A stretch of 12,002 nucleotides of DNA from the NCBI GenBank assembly GCA_030428825.1, contig JAUIEL010000142.1:1-12002 (forward strand), read 5' to 3'. Positions 8,133-12,002 of this stretch are shown piece after piece (positions within the stretch are counted from its first letter, which is position 1; the number at the start of each line of letters is the position of its first letter). Below the pieces are notes generated by a model. The model saw only the letters and a list, made by a program, of their open reading frames with translations. It made no database searches and had not been told where the DNA came from. This DNA is from a bacterium (GTDB taxonomy: Bacteria > Planctomycetota > B15-G4 > JADJEK01). The position numbers and the translations under genes are program-made.

Positions 8133-8741
8133 TCAGCCCTTCCGGCGGCGCCGCCGCCAGACCCATCGTCCGATCGTCCAGGCGACGAACAGCAGCACCA
8201 GCGCCACGAGGACGTGCTCGAACTGCTTCAGGACGCCGAGCGCCCGGGAGATCTCCCCTCCGAAGCGGAAGCCGAGCCAGACCGAGATCGGCGCCGACAG
8301 GAGCGCGCCGGCGAGGTCGAGCAGCAGGAACGTCCGGAACCGCATCCCGAGCGTCCCCGCGGTGAAGTAGACGCACGCCCGGATCCCCGCGAAGAACCGG
8401 GCGAAGAAGACCGCCTTCACGCCGTGCCGGTCGAACTGCTGCTGGACCTTGCTCATCCGCTCGGCGTGGAGGAGCCTTCGGAAGAGCGGCTTCTGGAGGA
8501 GCTGCGGGCCGTAGCGACGCCCGAGGATCATCAGGAGCGCGTCGCCGGCGAGGATCCCGACGACGGTCACCCCCATCATCGCGTAGAGGTTCGCCCGCCC
8601 CTCGTAGACGACCAGCCCCGATCCGACGAGCGTCAACTCCTCCGGGATCGGAAGCCCGAGGCCGCACAGCAGGAGCACCACGAACACGGCGAGGTAGCCG
8701 TGCGTGAGGAAGAGGTCGGAGAGGAACCCGAAGAGGTCCAA
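8133..8741 (-). CDS. DedA-family (VTT domain) inner-membrane protein
   Basis: This is a 202-residue polytopic membrane protein of the DedA/SNARE-associated (VTT) family. Members act in the inner membrane, with proposed roles in undecaprenyl-phosphate or phospholipid flipping and in proton-motive-force and envelope homeostasis. Family marks are LGLPIPEE (28-35), GILAGDALL with D67 (62-70), GRRYG (74-78), and FFARFFAGIRACVYFTAG (112-129). E34/E35, D67, R115 and R121 sit where E. coli YqjA/YghB have their essential acidic and arginine residues, including the six-residue spacing between the two arginines. Membrane-dwelling stretches lie near 15-45, 52-73, 108-160 and 173-195, and the tail is a basic RRRRRKG. 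The start is TTG 8741 with GGAG nine bases upstream. It is convergent with the repeat protein, leaving a 12-bp gap. The GC palindrome encoding the Arg tail (8144-8158) might help end transcription, but has no T-run. Confidence 0.93.
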   Translation of the reverse strand: MDLFGFLSDLFLTHGYLAVFVVLLLCGLGLPIPEELTLVGSGLVVYEGRANLYAMMGVTVVGILAGDALLMILGRRYGPQLLQKPLFRRLLHAERMSKVQQQFDRHGVKAVFFARFFAGIRACVYFTAGTLGMRFRTFLLLDLAGALLSAPISVWLGFRFGGEISRALGVLKQFEHVLVALVLLFVAWTIGRWVWRRRRRKG

Positions 8742-8750
8742 GCGACTCGG

Positions 8751-8754
8751 CTCC
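8751..8754 (-). promoter_or_regulatory. Shine-Dalgarno for the TTG start of the DedA gene
   Basis: On the minus strand GGAG occurs nine bases before the TTG at 8741. No ATG or GTG lies in frame in the roughly 45 bases upstream that I read, so this site supports the TTG start. Confidence 0.6.
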
Positions 8755-8774
8755 GCCGGACGTGGCGGGCCAAG

Positions 8775-8800
8775 CCTATCAGCCCGTTGAGAAAGTCATG
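8775..8800 (-). promoter_or_regulatory. AT-richer motif upstream of DedA, possible promoter or dispersed repeat end
   Basis: Within the 233-bp gap between DedA and the lipoprotein gene, one pocket is clearly less GC-rich than its surroundings. On the minus strand it reads GACTTTCTCAACGGGCTGAT and continues AGG, ending about 33 bases before the DedA start. Its plus-strand form (TATCAGCCCGTTGAGAAAGT) resembles an 'AGC-GTTGAAAAAGTC'-type sequence I recall as a recurrent intergenic motif or repeat end in various bacteria. It may be the DedA promoter or a repeat remnant. The composition contrast is seen; the role is inferred. Confidence 0.3.
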
Positions 8801-8923
8801 CGCGCCTGCGGCGCCCCCTCGCGACCGATCTCCGCGCCCTTTCGCGGGTCGCCGACTCGCCTCCCGACGCGCGCCTCGTCTCCGGACGCGACGCACCCGC
8901 CTCGTCCCCGCGGTCCTCCTTCG

Positions 8924-8937
8924 CGAGCCGGAGCTCG
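8924..8937 (-). terminator. Short hairpin with UNCG-type loop after the lipoprotein gene
   Basis: On the minus strand CGAGC-TCCG-GCTCG forms a perfect 5-bp stem with a UCCG tetraloop closed by C-G, a UNCG-class loop. It lies about 38-51 bases past the lipoprotein stop codon. It has no following T-run, so it may be an RNA 3'-end or stabilising hairpin and not a full intrinsic terminator. Short GC palindromes are common by chance at this base composition. Confidence 0.25.
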
Positions 8938-8974
8938 GTCGCTCGAGACAAACGCGCGACGCGGGCGGATCGAC

Positions 8975-9382
8975 TCAGCCGTCGAGCCAGATCCAGCCCG
9001 TCCCCGTCCAGTGCCACGTCCCGATCGGGTACGCGGGACGCGGGGGCGCGGCGCGGACGCAGACGGGACGCGCGACGTACGCGACCGGCGCGGGCGCGAC
9101 CGCGATCGGCCGCGGGGAGTACGCGGCCGGGCCGTCCCACACCACGCCCCCGCGCGGGCGGTGATCGATGGCGTGTCCCGTCAGTCCGCCGACCAGTCCG
9201 CCGATGCCGGCCCCGATCAGCGCGCCGCCCCCGGTGCTCTCGCCGACGGCGCTCGCGAACAGGGCGCCGGTGCCGGCGCCGACGGCGGTCCCGGTCAGGA
9301 CGCCGGTCTGGGTGGCCGTGCGGCAGGCGGGGAGGGTGACCGCCGCGGCGAGGAGGGCGAGGGAGAGGAGGCGGTGTGACAT
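8975..9382 (-). CDS. Small glycine-zipper outer-membrane lipoprotein
   Basis: This is a 135-residue lipoprotein. The signal peptide (1-19: basic MSHR, then LLSLALLAAAVTLPA) ends in the lipobox LPAC with lipid-modified C20. Residues 27-70 form a glycine zipper (GVLTGTAVGAGTGALF, then GALIGAGIGGLVGGLTGHAI), the two-helix hairpin found in the 17-kDa rickettsial antigen/SlyB-like family, which inserts in or spans the outer-membrane face. A Pro/Ala/Val-rich linker (77-118) leads to a Trp-rich end, GTWHWTGTGWIWLDG, which looks like one unit of YXWGXW-type repeats. The ATG at 9382 has GGAG eight bases upstream. The gene lies 74 bp after the spermidine-synthase-like gene on the same strand, and DedA follows after 233 bp. 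Such proteins are usually linked to envelope integrity; the exact role is unknown. It is a small gene but complete and well supported. Confidence 0.88.
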   Translation of the reverse strand: MSHRLLSLALLAAAVTLPACRTATQTGVLTGTAVGAGTGALFASAVGESTGGGALIGAGIGGLVGGLTGHAIDHRPRGGVVWDGPAAYSPRPIAVAPAPVAYVARPVCVRAAPPRPAYPIGTWHWTGTGWIWLDG

Positions 9383-9425
9383 CGGTCGGACTCCAGGGGC
9401 GAACACCGAGTTCCATAGTGCCGTA

Positions 9426-9441
9426 CGCGCGGGGGCGCGCG
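9426..9441 (-). terminator. GC hairpin between the spermidine-synthase-like and lipoprotein genes
   Basis: CGCGCG (9426-9431) and CGCGCG (9436-9441) form a 6-bp stem with a four-base loop, 15-30 bases after the stop of the upstream minus-strand gene. No T-run follows, so it is a weak terminator candidate. In this 74-bp gap I see no convincing promoter for the lipoprotein gene beyond a possible TATGGA (minus strand) near the middle. Confidence 0.2.
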
Positions 9442-9456
9442 GGGTCGCGACGGAAT

Positions 9457-12002
9457 TCAATCTTCCCGCGGCTCGCCCCCGCGGGCCTCGAGCGCCCGGA
9501 TCACCGCCCGGCGCGCCGGCGGGGGCGCGAGCGGGTCGTAGCCGCCGAGGTCGTCGAGACGCCGGGACAGGGCGACCATCGCCTTCATCCGGATGTCGAG
9601 CGACGCGTGGTCGAGGAACGGGAGCAGGAGTCGCGCCGGGACCCCCTCCGACAGTCCTCCGCGCTCGAGCGCGGCCGGCAGGTCGTCGTCGGCGACGCCG
9701 CCCGCCGCCCGCTCCAGGATCGCCCCCACCGCGGCGTCGTCGAGACGCCGTGGGGGCGCGCGGTCCTCGTCTCGGGGCGGCAGCCCGAGCGCGACGCGCG
9801 CCTCCCGATCGGCCGGGCGCTCGGCGAGCGCCTCCCGCAGGAGCGCCGCCGCGCGGGTCGGGTCGTCGCGCACCGACGCCCGCCACTCCCGCAGGAGCCG
9901 CTTCGCGCGCGCCGACGCCCGGACCTCCCGCTCGAACCGCGCCGCCGCCTCCTCGGTCGCCCCGCCCGGGACGAGCCGGTCGGTCACGTCCCCCTCGAGC
10001 CCGGCGAGGAGTCGCGCGTTCGCCGCGAGGTCCTCGAGGCTCTCGCGCGCCGGCCGCGCCAGCCGGAGCGCGACGAGCGGTCGGTCGTCCGACATCGCCT
10101 CGACGTCCGCCGTCGCGGCGAGGATCGCCGGACCGTCCGCGACGTACGCTCCGAGCACCGCCGCCGCGTCCTCCATGCGGGCAAGACGCAGGTCGTCCTC
10201 GATCTCCCCGGCCCGGCCGATCAGCCGCGCCGCCGGGATCGTCGCGTCCGGCTCCGGACGGCCGACGAGGAGGGCGCACTGGTCGAACAGGAAGAGCCAC
10301 GTCGTCGGGAGCTCGAGCGCGAACGTCCGGAGCAGGATCCGGAACGACCGGGGATCGGACGTGTGGAGCGGAATCCACTGGCAGAGGACGCCGCCGGCGG
10401 CGAGCCGAGCGAGCGCGGCGCGGTAGAACTCGCGCGTGTAGAAGTGCACGGCGGCCGGCGTCTCCGGCGGCAGCGGCTCGAGCGTCACGACGTCGTACCG
10501 CGGGCCGCGGCGGTCGACCACGGCGCGCCCGTCCGCGACCATCACGCGGACCGCCTTCTCGAACGTCTCGGCGTACGGCACCCCCCGGTTCACGTCCTGG
10601 AACCACGGCGCCAGGCGCATCACCGCCGGCGAGATCTCGGCCACGTCGATCGACTCGACCTCCGGATGGAGCGCCAACGATCCGACGGTCGTCCCGGTGC
10701 CGTACGCGATGACGAGCGCGCGCTCCGGGGCGCGGGCGAGGAGCGCCGGCAGGTGGCCGAGCATCCGCATGTACCCGTACCCTTCCTGCGTGCTCGCCGC
10801 GAGGAACGCGTTCGTGTAGAGCGCGCGCCCCGCCCCGCCGCCGAGGTCGACGACGCTCGCCACGACGTGCCCGTCCTGCTCCTCGGCGAGGACCGTGCGC
10901 CCCGCCGCGAAGCTCTTCCGGAACTCGACCGACTGCTCGAGGAGCGGAGCGTCGCGAGGGACGGCGAGCACGAGCGCGATCGCCCCGAGCGCCAGCCCCG
11001 GCCGGAGCAGGCCGTCCGCGGGGCGTCTTAGGAGCAGGCTCGCGACCGCGAGCGCGACCCCGGCGAGGGCGATCGCCGTCTTCAACGGCACGGAGGCGCC
11101 CCCGAGCGCCGCCGCGGCGAGCACGCCGACGACCGACCCGCCGCACGACGCCGCGTACGCCGCCGCCCCGCGCGGCCCGGCGAGCAGCGCGAACGTCGCC
11201 CCGGACGCCGCGGTCGGGAGGAACGCGACGACGACCGCTACGAGGAACGACACGACGAGCTCGTGCCCCGGTCGGAACCCCCCGCCCGGCGGCCGCGGCC
11301 AGGCCCGGACGAGGTCGGCGAGATGCGGCAGGATCGCGAGCGCGAGCGCGACCCCCGCCGCGCCGACGACCAACGCCGTCGCCGCGCTGCGACGCCCGCC
11401 CCCGCGCCGCGCCCGGGCGCCGCCCCAGGCCGCCCCGACCGACGTCCCGAGCAGCATCCCCGCGAGCACCGCGGCGAGCGCGCCGGTCAGCCCCGGCACG
11501 AAGAAGAGGAGGACACGAGTCCAGAGGAGCTCGAGCGCCAATGCCGCCGCCCCCGCCAGCCCGATCGCCAGGAGCGCCGACGTCCCCGGAGCCGCGACGC
11601 CCGCGGACCGCGGGTCCTCCGCGGGCGTCGCGGCGGGAGGACCGGACCGCTCTCTCCGGAGCGCCGTCGATCCGACCGCCGCCGCGAGCGCGCCCAGGAG
11701 GAGGGCCGTCGCGAGGTGGCCGGCGAGGACGACCAGCAGGAAGCCGGCGACGAGCGCGCCGGCGACCGCGCCGAACGTCTCCGCCGCGTAGACCGACCCG
11801 GCCCGGCCGCGCCCGACGCCGGCCTCCCGCACGAGCGCCGGGAACGCGACGCCGGCCGCGAACGGCGCGGGGAGGAGGAGGAGCACGACCGCGAACCCGC
11901 GCGCCCACGGGAAGCCGCCGTCGGCGGGCGCCGGAACCGCCGCGAGGAGCGGGAGCGCGAGCCGGGTCAGGATCACGAGCCCGACAGCCTGGTCGAGGCG
12001 GT
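9457..12002 (-). CDS. Membrane-embedded spermidine-synthase-like protein with TPR/HEAT-like tail (partial at its N-terminus)
   Basis: The frame is open to the right edge, so the true start lies beyond the window. Residue numbers below count from the GTG codon at 11976. An N-terminal half (1-345) has many hydrophobic helices in two related halves. The first (26-104) ends with GSVYAAETFGAVAGALVAGF, and the second starts with GLAGAAALALELLWTRVL (139-156), the usual opening of membrane-bound spermidine synthase homologues. A Rossmann methyltransferase-type domain follows: IAYGTGTTVGS (423-433), acidic E447 in DVAEISP, VADGRAVV (480-487), VVTLEP (496-501), FYTREFY (512-518) and GGVLCQWIPLH (528-538). 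E500 sits where true spermidine synthases carry their catalytic Asp, so aminopropyl transfer is unproven. The C-terminal 240 residues are helical, with a TPR-like stretch (about 665-710) and a HEAT-like one (about 775-835). Polyamine specificity is not shown. It heads a minus-strand run with the lipoprotein and DedA genes. Confidence 0.87.
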   Translation of the reverse strand, partial: RLDQAVGLVILTRLALPLLAAVPAPADGGFPWARGFAVVLLLLPAPFAAGVAFPALVREAGVGRGRAGSVYAAETFGAVAGALVAGFLLVVLAGHLATALLLGALAAAVGSTALRRERSGPPAATPAEDPRSAGVAAPGTSALLAIGLAGAAALALELLWTRVLLFFVPGLTGALAAVLAGMLLGTSVGAAWGGARARRGGGRRSAATALVVGAAGVALALAILPHLADLVRAWPRPPGGGFRPGHELVVSFLVAVVVAFLPTAASGATFALLAGPRGAAAYAASCGGSVVGVLAAAALGGASVPLKTAIALAGVALAVASLLLRRPADGLLRPGLALGAIALVLAVPRDAPLLEQSVEFRKSFAAGRTVLAEEQDGHVVASVVDLGGGAGRALYTNAFLAASTQEGYGYMRMLGHLPALLARAPERALVIAYGTGTTVGSLALHPEVESIDVAEISPAVMRLAPWFQDVNRGVPYAETFEKAVRVMVADGRAVVDRRGPRYDVVTLEPLPPETPAAVHFYTREFYRAALARLAAGGVLCQWIPLHTSDPRSFRILLRTFALELPTTWLFLFDQCALLVGRPEPDATIPAARLIGRAGEIEDDLRLARMEDAAAVLGAYVADGPAILAATADVEAMSDDRPLVALRLARPARESLEDLAANARLLAGLEGDVTDRLVPGGATEEAAARFEREVRASARAKRLLREWRASVRDDPTRAAALLREALAERPADREARVALGLPPRDEDRAPPRRLDDAAVGAILERAAGGVADDDLPAALERGGLSEGVPARLLLPFLDHASLDIRMKAMVALSRRLDDLGGYDPLAPPPARRAVIRALEARGGEPRED

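Noticed and set aside
8144..8158. GGCGGC-GCC-GCCGCC palindrome as a bidirectional terminator between convergent genes
   Set aside because: It encodes the Arg-rich end of DedA, has no T-run on either side, and GGC/GCC runs are expected by chance here.
8975..11908. A 977-codon minus-strand frame joining the lipoprotein to an upstream region
   Set aside because: Only its last 135 codons, from ATG 9382, make sense (signal peptide, lipobox). The rest is an out-of-frame Arg/Gly/Ala shadow of the spermidine-synthase-like gene.
11974..11976. GTG as the true start of the spermidine-synthase-like protein
   Set aside because: The frame stays open upstream to the window edge with sensible residues (RLDQAVGLV). 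The first membrane half would lack its usual opening helices, so the gene almost surely begins outside.

Overview
The window is very GC-rich DNA (by eye about 70% or more, with G or C at nearly every third codon position). It is densely packed with bacterial protein-coding genes. A lipobox lipoprotein, a Sec-type signal peptide and a glycine-zipper envelope protein suggest a diderm bacterium. Large tandem carboxypeptidase-regulatory-like repeats, frequent GTG/TTG starts and the gene content would fit high-GC Planctomycetota, Acidobacteriota, Myxococcota or an uncultured relative, but the sequence alone does not decide the phylum. I see no rRNA, tRNA, CRISPR array, phage gene or transposase. 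This reads as chromosomal housekeeping or envelope gene content, not a mobile island.

Layout: (1) 2-1681, minus strand: a secreted metal-dependent amidohydrolase with the start of a C-terminal CIA30-like domain, running off the left edge. (2) An 86-bp divergent intergenic region with an interleaved double palindrome. (3) 1768-4334, plus strand: a translationally coupled pair, a MoxR/Mg-chelatase-like AAA+ ATPase and a MIDAS-bearing VWA protein. (4) 4393-5749, plus strand: subunits A and B of a 3-oxoacid CoA-transferase, both with intact family signatures. (5) 5772-8120, plus strand: a one-pass membrane protein with about eight tandem beta-sandwich repeats, close enough to the CoA-transferase to be co-transcribed. 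(6) 8133-12002, minus strand, convergent with the above: from right to left, a membrane-embedded spermidine-synthase-like methyltransferase-fold protein (open at the right edge), a small glycine-zipper lipoprotein, and a DedA-family membrane protein.

The AAA+/VWA pair should act as one chaperone-like or metal-insertase-like machine. The two CoA-transferase subunits form one enzyme that moves CoA between succinate and a 3-oxoacid such as acetoacetate. The remaining genes are mostly envelope or export proteins with no obvious shared pathway. I do not see a clearly new multi-gene system. The points most worth a second look are the AAA+/VWA pair with its eroded Cys-rich insert, the eight-repeat surface protein, the amidohydrolase-CIA30 fusion, and two non-coding motifs (1695-1720 and 8775-8800).

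Long open frames on the opposite strand of nearly every gene are GC-driven shadows and were left out.
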